From Bacillota bacterium (GTDB lineage Bacteria > Bacillota > UBA994): a stretch of 64,000 nt of DNA. The translations under genes were made by a program, and so were the position numbers. How positions within the stretch are numbered: the stretch's first letter is position 1; each line of letters begins with the position of its first letter. The notes beneath the pieces were generated by a model. It saw only the letters and a program-made list of their open reading frames with translations. It ran no database searches and had not been told where the DNA came from. Shown piece by piece: positions 34,876-44,736 of the stretch. The stretch spans positions 1-64,000 of the forward strand of contig WSXW01000004.1 of the NCBI GenBank assembly GCA_009773495.1, in the 5' to 3' direction.

Positions 34876-35760
34876 CTATCTCGCCCCTCCAAGACCTGGG
34901 CGGAAATTACGCTGCTCCTCAACCATGGGTTTTTCGTAGGACACAGTCTGGCCTAGCGTAAGACCGCTTTTAATCTCCACCAATTGACCATCGCTCAGGC
35001 CAAGCTCTACATTTACCTGCTCTAGTGTAGCATCGGCGGACTTAACCCACACGTATGGTTGATTGTCGCTGTACTGTACTGCTTCTACAGGAACTACAAT
35101 TACGTCCTGCGCCCGGGCCACCTCTGCCTTGATCTCTGCAGACATTCCTACCAATAGTCCGCTACTGTCTGGTATGGCCACCTTGATAGCAAAGGTCGTG
35201 ATACCGCCTGAGAAAACTCCTTCTTTGGCAATACTGGTAATAGGCCCGCTTAGCTCTTCATCATCTAGAGCGTTGATATCGATGCGTGCCGTCTGCCCCT
35301 TGGAGATTTTGGCGACGTCTAGTTCGTCGACCTGAGCAGTTATTTCGAGGTTAATGTAATCGGTTACTTCAGCTAGCCGCGCGCTAGGGTTAACCCATTC
35401 GTTTACTTTGACGTAAACTTGGGTCACTTCTCCATCAAAGGGAGCCTTGATTTCGCTGCCGCTAGTGAACTTAAGCAAAACGTCTCCCTTTTTCACGATG
35501 TCGCCGATGACAGCATTAACTTGGGTTATTTGCCCGCCGCTACTGGCAAAGACGGTTTCTTTATACAAAGTCGTGACCCTGCCAATACCCGACACTGTTT
35601 TGGAAATGGTGCCTTGTACTACTTGATAGTTTTCGTACTGTACACTGACACGACCAGGTACACGGCTAATCCTTACTGCTAACAGTATCAGTAGAATTCC
35701 CAGCACCACCACTATGGTAAGCGACCTGTTTTTCTTTGGCTTGCCGTTTTTGAAGTTCAC
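34876..35760 (-). CDS. MacA/HlyD-type membrane-fusion adaptor
   Basis: The 294-residue protein has one N-terminal membrane helix (about 13-30) and an adaptor fold: a biotinyl-lipoyl-like domain (VNAVIGDIVKKGDVLLKF, IKAPFDGEVTQVYV) with almost no coiled-coil hairpin, then beta-barrel and membrane-proximal parts (ISKGQTARIDINAL, LVGMSAEIKAEV). In Gram-positives such adaptors work with MacB-type permeases at the cell surface. The start is GTG at 35760, after AAAGGTGAGG. It is the first gene of a five-gene operon with the ATPase, permease, regulator and kinase. Confidence 0.9.
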   Translation of the reverse strand: MNFKNGKPKKNRSLTIVVVLGILLILLAVRISRVPGRVSVQYENYQVVQGTISKTVSGIGRVTTLYKETVFASSGGQITQVNAVIGDIVKKGDVLLKFTSGSEIKAPFDGEVTQVYVKVNEWVNPSARLAEVTDYINLEITAQVDELDVAKISKGQTARIDINALDDEELSGPITSIAKEGVFSGGITTFAIKVAIPDSSGLLVGMSAEIKAEVARAQDVIVVPVEAVQYSDNQPYVWVKSADATLEQVNVELGLSDGQLVEIKSGLTLGQTVSYEKPMVEEQRNFRPGLGGAR

Positions 35761-35808
35761 TTGACCTCACCTTTCGCTTGTGTGATGCCTAATATTAACT
35801 AGGCTATA

Positions 35809-35824
35809 TGAACTCAGCGTGAAC
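35809..35824 (-). promoter_or_regulatory. 11-bp-period direct repeat upstream of the exporter operon
   Basis: On the minus strand GTTCA occurs twice with an 11-base period (GTTCACGCTGAGTTCA), about 50-65 bases before the adaptor start. Tandem half-sites with one-turn spacing are typical of OmpR/PhoB regulators, and one is encoded in the same operon. This is inference. Confidence 0.4.
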
Positions 35825-35990
35825 GAATTCAGCATCTTGGTGTTCTTTTCTACGATAGTATTCGGCTGGGCAGAACTTTTAACCTCATGACACACATAAT
35901 CTTAACGATGGCGATGTGGCTTTCTAGGGAATTCTGGAAGAATACATTTGGCCGCACTGGCTACTGGTTTGATCAAACTCAACTCCATAC

Positions 35991-38630
35991 TTATTGTGCG
36001 GCGAAGGTCACGAAAAAGGTGGTTCCTTTGGCGCTTGTCTCGAAAGTAATGTTGGCCCTGTGCTGCTCAGCGATAGTGTAGCATACCGCTAAGCCAAGCC
36101 CGGTTCCGTTTTGTTTAGTAGTGAAAAACGGTGTCCCAATTTTCGCGGCGACGTCTGGAGGGATTCCTTGGCCTTGGTCTTTGATAGCCAGTACAACTGT
36201 CTGTTTACATCGCTGCGTGCTGATGGTGAGCGTACCGCCTTCAGTCATTGCCTCCAACCCGTTGCGCACTAGGTTGAACAGTAACTGCCGGATTTCCTTT
36301 TCGTTAAGAAATAAAATCGGCAGTGGTTGTAGTTCGAGTTTAATCTCCTTGCGAGAGATGATGGCATCGGCTTTAAGAAGAGGCAACAAAGACTCTATAC
36401 TATCGTTGAGCTGTACTGGACTCAACTCGACAGGACGGTTGCACGCCAGTGTAAGGAACTCAGTTATAATTTCGTTGGCCCGGTCTAGCTCACTGATGAC
36501 TAGATTAAACTGTTCGACATACTTCTCTAACTCCGGCTTTTTGGTAAATAACTGCAAGAAGCCGCGCACTGTCGTCATTGGGTTACGTACCTCGTGACCA
36601 ATACCCGCGGCTAACTGCCCGGCTAAATTCAAGCGGTCTAAGCGTGCCATTTCTTTATCTAACTGCACCTTACGAGCATTATCTCTGATGACTAAAGACA
36701 GCGCCGAAGGTTGCCCCAGCAAGTTACGCAGGGATGAAAATGAAATCAGCGTGGGAACAGCTGACCCATCCTGGTGTAACATTGCTGTCTCGATAGGATC
36801 AACTACGACTCCTTGGCGCAGCTTATCCAGCATGGTATGCCAAGTCTTTAGGCCGTGTGAAGGTATGAGGCGAGTAAATAGTGTGTTGCAGATGTCAACA
36901 GAGGAATACCCCAGCAGTTGCTCGGCTCCACGGTTCCAAGTGAGCACGCGTTCATTAAACCCAATACTAACGATGCCATCGCCAGACTGCTCCACAATGG
37001 ACGCTAACTGCGCTAAAGATTCTGCAGCCTGTTGGCGCTGAGTAATGTCTTGGCTGACCTCGAGAATTGCTACAGGCCAGCCAGATTGGTCGCGTTGCAG
37101 CACCCACTGGCAGCTAACGATGATACGAGACCTATCACGAGTTAGCCTACTGGCCTCTCCATGCCAGTAATCGCGTAGGAAGAGCTCGTTCTCGATGTCC
37201 TCCGGATAGGTGCCGTACTCACTACGCAAAAGCTGATAGTAATTGCCCCCTAACGCCTCCTGCTTTGTCCAGCCATAGTTTTGTTCGGCACCGCGGTTCC
37301 AGAATGTGATGGTATTGTCCAGTTGACGAATGATGATTGAATCATGAGCGAGCTCAAGCAACTCTAATTGGTTTCGCAATTGCGCGGCCTGCTCCTCCAG
37401 TACTCGTTTACCTAGGCTTTGCTCTGTTATATCGCGCCCAACGGCGTATATGACTTGCTCCAGCGCCACTGGCACGCCGCTCCAAGCTAGCCAGCGTACG
37501 CTACCGTCCGATGCTATAAGCCTATTCTCCAGCAAAATGCTACTCTCACTACCAGCCCGCCATGCATCTAGTGTTGGCTGAAGATCGTCAGGGTGGATTA
37601 CGGCCGTAATAGGAAGGCCTGTGAGAGTAGCCCGCTCATACCCAAGCATTGCTTCAAATGATTTGTTAGTGCGGCGAATAAGGCCATCCGCCCCCAGGAC
37701 AACCAGTGCATCGGGGGAGAGCTCAAAAAATCGGTCGTGCTGGGTGAACGCCTGCTTCAACTCTGTTATGTCTTCGAGGATGGCAACAGAGCCTCTTTCA
37801 CCTGATGGAAGGATGGCAGAATCAACACTCAAGAGGTAGTCCACTTGCCCGCCAGCTAAATGAATACTGCTCTCCTGCGTTAATACCTTGCTAGATTCGT
37901 GCCGTACGGCGAGAGACCCCTGTAGGTAGGATACTAGTTCGCTCTTGAGCTCAGGGTGTGATGCTAGCCCACTTGTAGACAAAGCGATATCGCCAGCCTG
38001 AGTCAGCACCAATGCCTGTGTTGGGGCCACCTGAAAAGCTGTGTTAAGTGCAGCATAGCGCTTTATGCCTCGGTATAAAAAGTAGAATAGCCAATAGGAC
38101 ACAACTGTTGCGAAAGGGGTGAGCAGAAGAGCAAGGGGTGCCGCTTCTTGCTTCATGTAAAATCGTTCAGCATTTGAAACGGCACCCCCAGCTAAAAACG
38201 CAAGATTAACGCCAGCTAACACTAAGCCTAGCGGTACTGAAACTAGGGGGTTGGCTAGCTTCTTGGGTGATGCATAGTGTTTTAGCACAACACCAAGCAA
38301 GCCATAGACAACAATTGAAAGGGCACCGCTTGTAGCCCCTGCTCCGCCAATCCAAAATTGATAACATATCCCAAAGACGCCCGCAACAAGTACTGTAGTT
38401 GCCCCTCCAGCATACCCCGCAATACTCATAAGAACACTACGTAAATCCATTATCCACCCCTGACCAACTACTAAGGGAGCACTCATAACAAGCACAACGC
38501 AGAGGCCAAATACTACCCCCTGTAGCCCCCAAGCCTGTTGCTTACGGGTAATCAATGATAAATAGGAGCCTACTGCTGCCAGAAGAATCGCCAACAGTAG
38601 GTTAAGGGATAGAACGTGAAACTGGTGCAC
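35991..38630 (-). CDS. 5TM-PAS-PAS-PAS sensor histidine kinase, KinB-like
   Basis: The 879-residue kinase begins with about six membrane helices (about 5-185) containing WIMDLRSVLMSIAGYAGG, the pattern of the 5TMR_LYT sensor domain of LytS and KinB. A degenerate PAS region and three clear PAS domains follow (about 290-400, 420-530 and 545-655). The HisKA domain has His678 (GIGHEVRNPMTTVRGFLQLF) and the HATPase domain ends the protein (GTGLGLAVCYTIAEQHRA). The start is GTG at 38630 with GGGGGG upstream. It lies 41 bp after a paralogue of the same layout. Without a regulator nearby, a phosphorelay input to Spo0A is likely but inferred. Confidence 0.88.
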   Translation of the reverse strand: MHQFHVLSLNLLLAILLAAVGSYLSLITRKQQAWGLQGVVFGLCVVLVMSAPLVVGQGWIMDLRSVLMSIAGYAGGATTVLVAGVFGICYQFWIGGAGATSGALSIVVYGLLGVVLKHYASPKKLANPLVSVPLGLVLAGVNLAFLAGGAVSNAERFYMKQEAAPLALLLTPFATVVSYWLFYFLYRGIKRYAALNTAFQVAPTQALVLTQAGDIALSTSGLASHPELKSELVSYLQGSLAVRHESSKVLTQESSIHLAGGQVDYLLSVDSAILPSGERGSVAILEDITELKQAFTQHDRFFELSPDALVVLGADGLIRRTNKSFEAMLGYERATLTGLPITAVIHPDDLQPTLDAWRAGSESSILLENRLIASDGSVRWLAWSGVPVALEQVIYAVGRDITEQSLGKRVLEEQAAQLRNQLELLELAHDSIIIRQLDNTITFWNRGAEQNYGWTKQEALGGNYYQLLRSEYGTYPEDIENELFLRDYWHGEASRLTRDRSRIIVSCQWVLQRDQSGWPVAILEVSQDITQRQQAAESLAQLASIVEQSGDGIVSIGFNERVLTWNRGAEQLLGYSSVDICNTLFTRLIPSHGLKTWHTMLDKLRQGVVVDPIETAMLHQDGSAVPTLISFSSLRNLLGQPSALSLVIRDNARKVQLDKEMARLDRLNLAGQLAAGIGHEVRNPMTTVRGFLQLFTKKPELEKYVEQFNLVISELDRANEIITEFLTLACNRPVELSPVQLNDSIESLLPLLKADAIISRKEIKLELQPLPILFLNEKEIRQLLFNLVRNGLEAMTEGGTLTISTQRCKQTVVLAIKDQGQGIPPDVAAKIGTPFFTTKQNGTGLGLAVCYTIAEQHRANITFETSAKGTTFFVTFAAQ

Positions 38631-38671
38631 TGATTATCCCCCCTTGAGCAAACTTTACTTGTGGCCTTTTT

Positions 38672-41293
38672 TTAGGGCAATAGAGTAAATCTGACTACAA
38701 AGGCTGCGCCTGGTGGACCAGGAAAAACATCAATTGACGCTCTATGTTGCATGGCAATATGCTCGCATACCGCTAGTCCTAGTCCGACGCCGCGATCCTT
38801 AGTGGTGAAGAATGGTAACCAGATCCGCTCGAGAAGGGTTTCAGGAATGCCATTGCCCTCATCTTCCACTCGCATAAGGACCTGACCGTGTTGCTCATAA
38901 GTTGTGATAGTAAGCACTCCACGCTTTGGCATAGCCTCAAGCCCATTGCGCGCTAAATTGATTATTAGATGAGCTATATCCTTTTCATTGAGTGGAAACT
39001 CCGGGATTACTCCGAGCTTAGTCTTTATCTGCTTATCTTGCATGAGGGCATCCGCCTTGAGCATCGGCAACAGGGCCTTAATTATGCTGTTTAGTTGCTG
39101 TTCTGCAAATGCTATAGGTCGATTATGAGCTAATTGCAGGAATTCATTGATGATGTTGTTGGCAGCGTCAAGCTCCCCTAGTACAATCTTTAAGTGTTCC
39201 TGAAAGGGCGCCATCTCTGATTTCTGCGCGAATAGTTGCAAGAAGCCCCGTACTGTTGTCAAAGGGTTCCGAATTTCGTGACCGATACCCGCGGCTAACT
39301 GCCCCACAACATTAAACCTTTCTAATTTAGCAACCTCCCTCTCTATGAGACGCAGTCTGGTAAGGTCTCTGATGACTACTGAAATGGCCTGCAATTTTCC
39401 GGTGCCATCACGTATAGGTGACATAGTGCAAGAAGTACTGATGGTAGCACCATTCTTATGCCGTATAAATGTGTCTGCGTCTAATACGCGCAACCCTAAG
39501 CATACGGTGTGGAGCATTTCATCAACCCAATCCCTCCGGTGGGTTGTAGATAATAGATGAATTTTCTGGCCCTTTACCTCGCGAGAGCTATATCCATATG
39601 TCCGCTCGGCCCCGCGATTCCAGCTCATAATAAAGCCCTCGAGAGTGATGCGCAACATGGCATCGACTGATTGCTCTACTATGGATGCCAGATGGTTAAG
39701 GCTGCGCTCCTGTGCCAGTCTCTTCGTAATATCTGTGCTAAATTCCAGTATTTCAGCAGGCCTACCGTTAGTGTCCCGCCTAATGGTCCACCGGCTCTCC
39801 ACCATTATGGGAGTACCATCGGCTCTACTTTGGGTGATTATCCCTTTCCAGCTGCCGCGCTCCATGAGTTCTAAGAAAATAGCACTGTGAAGCTGTCGGA
39901 AACGGGTCTTGAGCACTAGATTAGTTTCACAGCCAATAACTTCAGCAGCCTTATAGCCGTACATGTTCTCGGCCCCAGCACTGAAATGGAGAATGTGATT
40001 GCTCATGGAACGGACAACCACGGCATCTTGTATAAGCCCAAGCAAAGCGGCGTGTTCTGCAACCCGCGCTGTTGTCGCTGTAAGCTCTCGTTGTTGGAGC
40101 TTTTGTTCTGTTACGTCACGCACAATGGCATAGATAGCCGATTGCTCTGGTATTCCCGTACATGACCACGACAACCAGCGATATGTGCCACCTTTGTGCT
40201 GGTAGCGGACTTCGTATGACATCAGTCGGCCGCCATTGTTTAAAAGGCGCTTCCCAACTACCTGGACCTGCTCGCAGTCTTCCGGATGGATAAGCTTTTC
40301 GAGGGGGAATAGAGCCAACTCTTGCGAGTTATAACCGAGGATCTGTTCTAATTTTCCATTCGAGACTTGGAGAAATGTGTTGCAGTCAAGCACACAAAAT
40401 CCGTCTGGAGACAGGGAGAAGAACTCTTGTAGACTGTGTGCTGCAGTCTTGAGGCTTGTAATATCCCGGAGCAACACACCTACACCTTGATCAGACTGCA
40501 AAAGAACCATCTTCTTAAGGCGCAGGAGAAACACTCGTAGTTCCCCATTGACTGAGAATATCATTTCTCGACTTAAGGGAGCAGATTGCTCTAAACACTG
40601 ATGTAATAGGGAAGGCCCCCTACATAGCTGTGCTTTTAGATCCTTTACGTCAAGACCAGTATGTGCAAACCCTTGATTAGCGAAGGTAACCCCACCTGAG
40701 GGATCAAGGCAGAGCATAGGGGGTCCGTATCTATCGACTGCGTCTAATACAATCTTGCTAAGGCTGACCTTTTCCAACTCATTAAATAACCTGATTAATG
40801 TATAAGCACCTAAACTAGTCAGCAACCACCAAGGCCTAAACAGTGCCTCGATGGTGGCTGCCTGAATAGCTACAGAGCCTGCCATCAGCATGATAACCTC
40901 TGCATAAAAATAATTCCTGTGCCTCAAGCGAGAGCGAAACATTCTTAAGGTAATCCCAATTAAAGCCGAGATAAAGAGCACAACGAGTTCTAGTGTTGTC
41001 CCGCCCCCCCCTACAATTAGGCGAATCACTGCCACAAAAGAAAAAGGCAAAATAAGGCTGAGATGCCCGCCCGCATAGCCTGCCAAGAGAACTAGAAGAT
41101 GGCGAAAGTCTACCAGATACCCATTCGCCGGATACCCATAGGACATGATGGTTACCACTGCTAAGGCCCATAGCAAACTAAGTTTAAGGGCCGATGAACT
41201 ATGCCAGATGATTAGAACCGCAAATGACACTACTGCACCGAGCAACATGGCTAACACAAAGTTTTGTATGAGCGGTGGAAGGACGGACAACAT
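38672..41293 (-). CDS. Paralogous 5TM-PAS-PAS-PAS sensor histidine kinase
   Basis: The 873-residue kinase has the same layout as its downstream neighbour: N-terminal membrane region with YLVDFRHLLVLLAGYAGG, three PAS domains, HisKA with His672 (GIGHEIRNPLTTVRGFLQLF) and HATPase (GVGLGLAVCEHIAMQHRA). The cytosolic halves are much more alike than the membrane sensors, so a tandem duplication with sensor divergence is likely. The ATG at 41293 follows a GGGGGGG run with very short spacing. Transcription diverges from the M3 peptidase gene at 41453. The cognate regulator is not in the window. Confidence 0.88.
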   Translation of the reverse strand: MLSVLPPLIQNFVLAMLLGAVVSFAVLIIWHSSSALKLSLLWALAVVTIMSYGYPANGYLVDFRHLLVLLAGYAGGHLSLILPFSFVAVIRLIVGGGGTTLELVVLFISALIGITLRMFRSRLRHRNYFYAEVIMLMAGSVAIQAATIEALFRPWWLLTSLGAYTLIRLFNELEKVSLSKIVLDAVDRYGPPMLCLDPSGGVTFANQGFAHTGLDVKDLKAQLCRGPSLLHQCLEQSAPLSREMIFSVNGELRVFLLRLKKMVLLQSDQGVGVLLRDITSLKTAAHSLQEFFSLSPDGFCVLDCNTFLQVSNGKLEQILGYNSQELALFPLEKLIHPEDCEQVQVVGKRLLNNGGRLMSYEVRYQHKGGTYRWLSWSCTGIPEQSAIYAIVRDVTEQKLQQRELTATTARVAEHAALLGLIQDAVVVRSMSNHILHFSAGAENMYGYKAAEVIGCETNLVLKTRFRQLHSAIFLELMERGSWKGIITQSRADGTPIMVESRWTIRRDTNGRPAEILEFSTDITKRLAQERSLNHLASIVEQSVDAMLRITLEGFIMSWNRGAERTYGYSSREVKGQKIHLLSTTHRRDWVDEMLHTVCLGLRVLDADTFIRHKNGATISTSCTMSPIRDGTGKLQAISVVIRDLTRLRLIEREVAKLERFNVVGQLAAGIGHEIRNPLTTVRGFLQLFAQKSEMAPFQEHLKIVLGELDAANNIINEFLQLAHNRPIAFAEQQLNSIIKALLPMLKADALMQDKQIKTKLGVIPEFPLNEKDIAHLIINLARNGLEAMPKRGVLTITTYEQHGQVLMRVEDEGNGIPETLLERIWLPFFTTKDRGVGLGLAVCEHIAMQHRASIDVFPGPPGAAFVVRFTLLP

Positions 41294-41452
41294 AATCCCC
41301 CCCCATAACCTATTACCCCAAACCTACTCCCCCAGTTATATACTACATAGAATCTCTAGTACCTGCCGAGGAGACAAACCTTTCCTTACGGTATGAAAAT
41401 GAGTTACAATAGACATAACATCCATAAATTTTGGGAGAAGGAGTGATTATAG

Positions 41453-43234
41453 GTGACAAAACTTAAACAGGTATGGGATCTCGACTCGATTTTCCCCGGT
41501 GGCAGTGAGTCCAAGGAATATGTAGCTTATCTCGAGGCCTTGGCTACTGACATTAAGACGGTTTATCAGCAAGTGGCTGGAGACGGAGCTAGCAGTGTAG
41601 AGGGTTGGGTGGCCCTGCTTAATGAGGTGCAAGATGTTAGTAAACGCATGCGCCAAGCTATGGCCTTTATAGGCTGTCTCAATGCTCAAAATGTTAAAGA
41701 CGACAAGGCTAAACTATTGGCTGGTAAGGCACGGACAATAGGGGCATCAATGGCTTCGGCTTTGACGCACCTTGACAAACATATTCTCAACATGCCCGAC
41801 GAGCAATGGCGCGAGATGATAGCAGCCCCAGAACTCAGCGAGCTGAAATTTAACCTTGAAGAGCGTCGCCGCCGGGCCAAGGAAAAGATGTCGGCCGACC
41901 TCGAAACTCTAGTAAACAACCTCTCTACTGATGGTTATCAGGGATGGTCTAACCTCTACGATACGGTTGTAGGGCGTATGACGATAGAGGCCGAAGAAAA
42001 TGGCAAGCCCGTTAGTTTTAGCCCAGGGCAGGCCGCCAACAAACTGCTTAGCCCTGATCGTAGTTTTAGGGAACATTTATGGGAAAAGTGGGAAGAGGCC
42101 TGGGCTAAAGACGCTGACTACTGTGCCTTGGCCCTTAACAACCTAGCTGGCTTTAGGCTTAGTCTCTATGGACATCGCGGCTGGGAGGATGTTCACCGCG
42201 AGCCACTAGACTACAACCGCATGCTCCCTGAAACTCTCAATGCCATGTGGTCTACTATCGACAAGAATAAGGACCGCTTAGTTAAGTTCCTCAACCGTAA
42301 GAAAGAGATTCTAGGGGTAGAGAAGCTTACTTGGCACGATGTTAACGCACCGATCGGTACATCTGAGAGCAAGATGAGTTTTGATGAGGCTGCGGGCTTT
42401 ATAGTAGAACAATTCCACCGCTTTGACCCAAACATGGCTAGCTTTACTCAGCAAGCATTTGAGAAGCATTGGATTGAAGCAGAGGATCGCCCCGGAAAAC
42501 GTCCTGGCGCGTTTTGTACTAGCTTCCCCGAGAAGAGAGAGTCTCGCGTGTTTATGACCTTCTCCGGCACTATGGGTAACGTGTCTACTTTAGCGCACGA
42601 GCTCGGCCATGCTTACCACCAATCAGTAATGAACGATTTGCCGCCCATGGCTCAGCAATATGCTATGAACGTAGCCGAAACTGCATCTACTTTCTCCGAG
42701 GTAACTGTATCCGACGCGGCTGTACGCTACGCTAAAACACCCGAAGAAAAAACAGTACTCATCGAAGATAAGCTACAACGCGCTGTACAATTGCTTATGA
42801 ACATTCAGTGCCGTTTTATCTTTGAGACTAACTTCTATAACGAGCGCAAGAAGGGGCTAGTTAGCAAGCAAAGGCTCAATGAGCTAATGGTTGAAGCACA
42901 AAAGGTAGCTTATGCAGATGCACTAGACGATTATCATCCTCATTTCTGGGCTTCTAAGCTACACTTCTACAATACTGGCGTGCCCTTCTACAACTTCCCA
43001 TACACCTTTGGCTACCTCTTTGCCACCGGCGTTTACGCGCGCGCTATGAAAGAGGGCGACGCATTTGCACAGAAGTATGTCGACTTGTTGCGCGATACTG
43101 GTCGTATGCGTGTGGAAGATTTGGCGCAACGCCACCTAGGTGTTGACCTGACCACGTCGGAGTTCTGGCAAGATGCTATTGATTCTTCGCTAGCTGAACT
43201 TGACGAGTTTATGGCTCTGACCGAAAATAAATAG
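41453..43234 (+). CDS. M3B-type oligoendopeptidase
   Basis: The 593-residue zinc peptidase has HELGH at 382-386 (STLAHELGHAYHQ), a downstream glutamate ligand (NVAETASTFSE) and the C-terminal motif FYNTGVPFYNFPYTFGYLF of the PepF-related M3B clade. It is only distantly similar to the pepF product at 28021, so the two are separate clades, not recent duplicates. The start is GTG at 41453 (MTKLKQVWDLDSIFPGG), with AAGGAG rather far upstream. A terminator follows at 43249. It likely degrades oligopeptides in the cytosol. Confidence 0.92.
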   Translation: MTKLKQVWDLDSIFPGGSESKEYVAYLEALATDIKTVYQQVAGDGASSVEGWVALLNEVQDVSKRMRQAMAFIGCLNAQNVKDDKAKLLAGKARTIGASMASALTHLDKHILNMPDEQWREMIAAPELSELKFNLEERRRRAKEKMSADLETLVNNLSTDGYQGWSNLYDTVVGRMTIEAEENGKPVSFSPGQAANKLLSPDRSFREHLWEKWEEAWAKDADYCALALNNLAGFRLSLYGHRGWEDVHREPLDYNRMLPETLNAMWSTIDKNKDRLVKFLNRKKEILGVEKLTWHDVNAPIGTSESKMSFDEAAGFIVEQFHRFDPNMASFTQQAFEKHWIEAEDRPGKRPGAFCTSFPEKRESRVFMTFSGTMGNVSTLAHELGHAYHQSVMNDLPPMAQQYAMNVAETASTFSEVTVSDAAVRYAKTPEEKTVLIEDKLQRAVQLLMNIQCRFIFETNFYNERKKGLVSKQRLNELMVEAQKVAYADALDDYHPHFWASKLHFYNTGVPFYNFPYTFGYLFATGVYARAMKEGDAFAQKYVDLLRDTGRMRVEDLAQRHLGVDLTTSEFWQDAIDSSLAELDEFMALTENK

Positions 43235-43248
43235 TCTAGGTCTAAATT

Positions 43249-43278
43249 AAAGGGGCTGTTGCAGTAGCAGCCCCTTTT
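43249..43278 (+). terminator. Terminator after the M3B peptidase
   Basis: The arms AAAGGGGCTG and CAGCCCCTTT form a 10-bp stem with a nine-base loop and run into TTTT. Confidence 0.8.
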
Positions 43279-43477
43279 AGCGTGGTCGATGTATTGCAAG
43301 TCAGATTCACATAAGGATACGGCTTGGGATAAAGTCGACGCAATTTCTTCCAGTTGCTCTGGGGTGGATTATAGAGGAAGTTTATACGTTAGCACAGCCT
43401 AAGATGTTAAAAGCCCGGCAGGTTATTTGGATAGCACGAAGAATAGCATGTATAATGACCTTCAAGGGGGAATTGGC

Positions 43478-44665
43478 ATGAATCAGTTAAAAGTACAGGC
43501 AATGAAAACTATCGATGCTCTACAGACAGAGCTACTAAGGCTGTCTCATAATATCCATGCTAATCCGGAAGTATCGCTTACCGAGTACAAGTCGGCGGCG
43601 TTTATTGCCGAGGCGCTGCGCGGACATGGCTTTGAGGTGACGATGGGGATAGGCGGGCTCCCCACAGCGTTTATCGCTACTAAACAGGGCAAGGGGCCTG
43701 GACCTCACGTAGCCTTTATGGCAGAGTACGACTCATTGCCAAGCATCGGGCATGCCTGCGGGCATAATGTCATCGCTGCCTGTGCCGTGGGCGGGTTTTT
43801 GGGTGCTAGCGCGGTGATGGAGGAGCTCGCTGGCCGTCTATCGATTATTGGTACGCCTGGCGAGGAAGCCGACGGAGGCAAGATTATCCTTTTGGAAGCA
43901 GGCGTGTTCGATGACGTGGACTTTGCGCTGATGATGCATCCCTCATCTGGCAAGTCGCTAATTAATCGCGGCGGCCGTGCAGCTACTACGATTGAGGTGA
44001 ACTTTAAGGGGAAATCGGCCCATTCGGCGTCGCCTGGCTATGGCATCAACGCCTTAAACGCTGTTATTTGCACATTCCAGCATATAGACATGATGCGGCC
44101 GACTTTTCAGATGCAGGATAATGTCAACGGCATTATTACTAATGGCGGGCTTGCTGCTAACATCATCCCCGGGGAAGCGGCCTGTGAGTTTAGTCTGCGC
44201 GCACGCACGCTGATTGATCTAGAGAAACTGGCTGAGAAGGTAAAGCTCGCTGCGGCCAGTGCGGCCCAGCTCACAGGTGCTACGTCGGAGATCCATGTGC
44301 ACCGCATGTATGCCGAGCGTTATCCCAACCTGCCTATGTGCGAAGCCTTTAAGGCCAACATGGCACTGCTCGGAGAAGAAATGGAGTACCCCAATCCTAA
44401 CATTATGTACGGGTCATCTGATGTAGGCAACGTCTCTATTAAGCTTCCGGCCATCCACGACTACTTGGCTATTGCGCCGGCAGGTATTAGCTCCCATAAC
44501 GTGGAGTTTACGGTGGCGTCGGTTACAGAGCGTGCCGACGAGGTGTGCATCAAGGGAGCCAAGGGGCTGGCTATGACGGCCATAGATGTCTTGGCTGACG
44601 TGGCATTCCAACAAGAGATTAAGGAATATCACCAGAAGCAGGTTCCCGCAGAATATAGAAAGTAA
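43478..44665 (+). CDS. M20-family amidohydrolase, AbgB-like
   Basis: This is a 395-residue metallo-amidohydrolase of the M20D group (aminobenzoyl-glutamate hydrolase subunit B or aminoacylase type). Visible motifs are NPEVSLTEYKSA near the start, EYDSLPSIGHACGHN (metal-binding His and catalytic region), IGTPGEEADGGK and MMHPSSG. The lid domain (GKSAHSASPG) is present. The start is ATG at 43478 with AAGGGGG upstream; an earlier in-frame ATG at 43427 would add 17 residues without a good ribosome site. It cleaves N-acyl amino acids or dipeptide-like amides. It is flanked by terminators, so it is monocistronic. Confidence 0.88.
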   Translation: MNQLKVQAMKTIDALQTELLRLSHNIHANPEVSLTEYKSAAFIAEALRGHGFEVTMGIGGLPTAFIATKQGKGPGPHVAFMAEYDSLPSIGHACGHNVIAACAVGGFLGASAVMEELAGRLSIIGTPGEEADGGKIILLEAGVFDDVDFALMMHPSSGKSLINRGGRAATTIEVNFKGKSAHSASPGYGINALNAVICTFQHIDMMRPTFQMQDNVNGIITNGGLAANIIPGEAACEFSLRARTLIDLEKLAEKVKLAAASAAQLTGATSEIHVHRMYAERYPNLPMCEAFKANMALLGEEMEYPNPNIMYGSSDVGNVSIKLPAIHDYLAIAPAGISSHNVEFTVASVTERADEVCIKGAKGLAMTAIDVLADVAFQQEIKEYHQKQVPAEYRK

Positions 44666-44673
44666 GAATGTAG

Positions 44674-44718
44674 GACAAGAGACTAGGATGGCTATATTTG
44701 CCATCCTAGTCTCTTGTC
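44674..44718. terminator. Perfect 19-bp hairpin between convergent genes
   Basis: The arms GACAAGAGACTAGGATGGC (44674-44692) and GCCATCCTAGTCTCTTGTC (44700-44718) pair perfectly around TATATTT. The site lies between the amidohydrolase gene and the opposing frameshifted gene. Confidence 0.8.
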
Positions 44719-44736
44719 ACCTTGGGTCCTAGGCTT

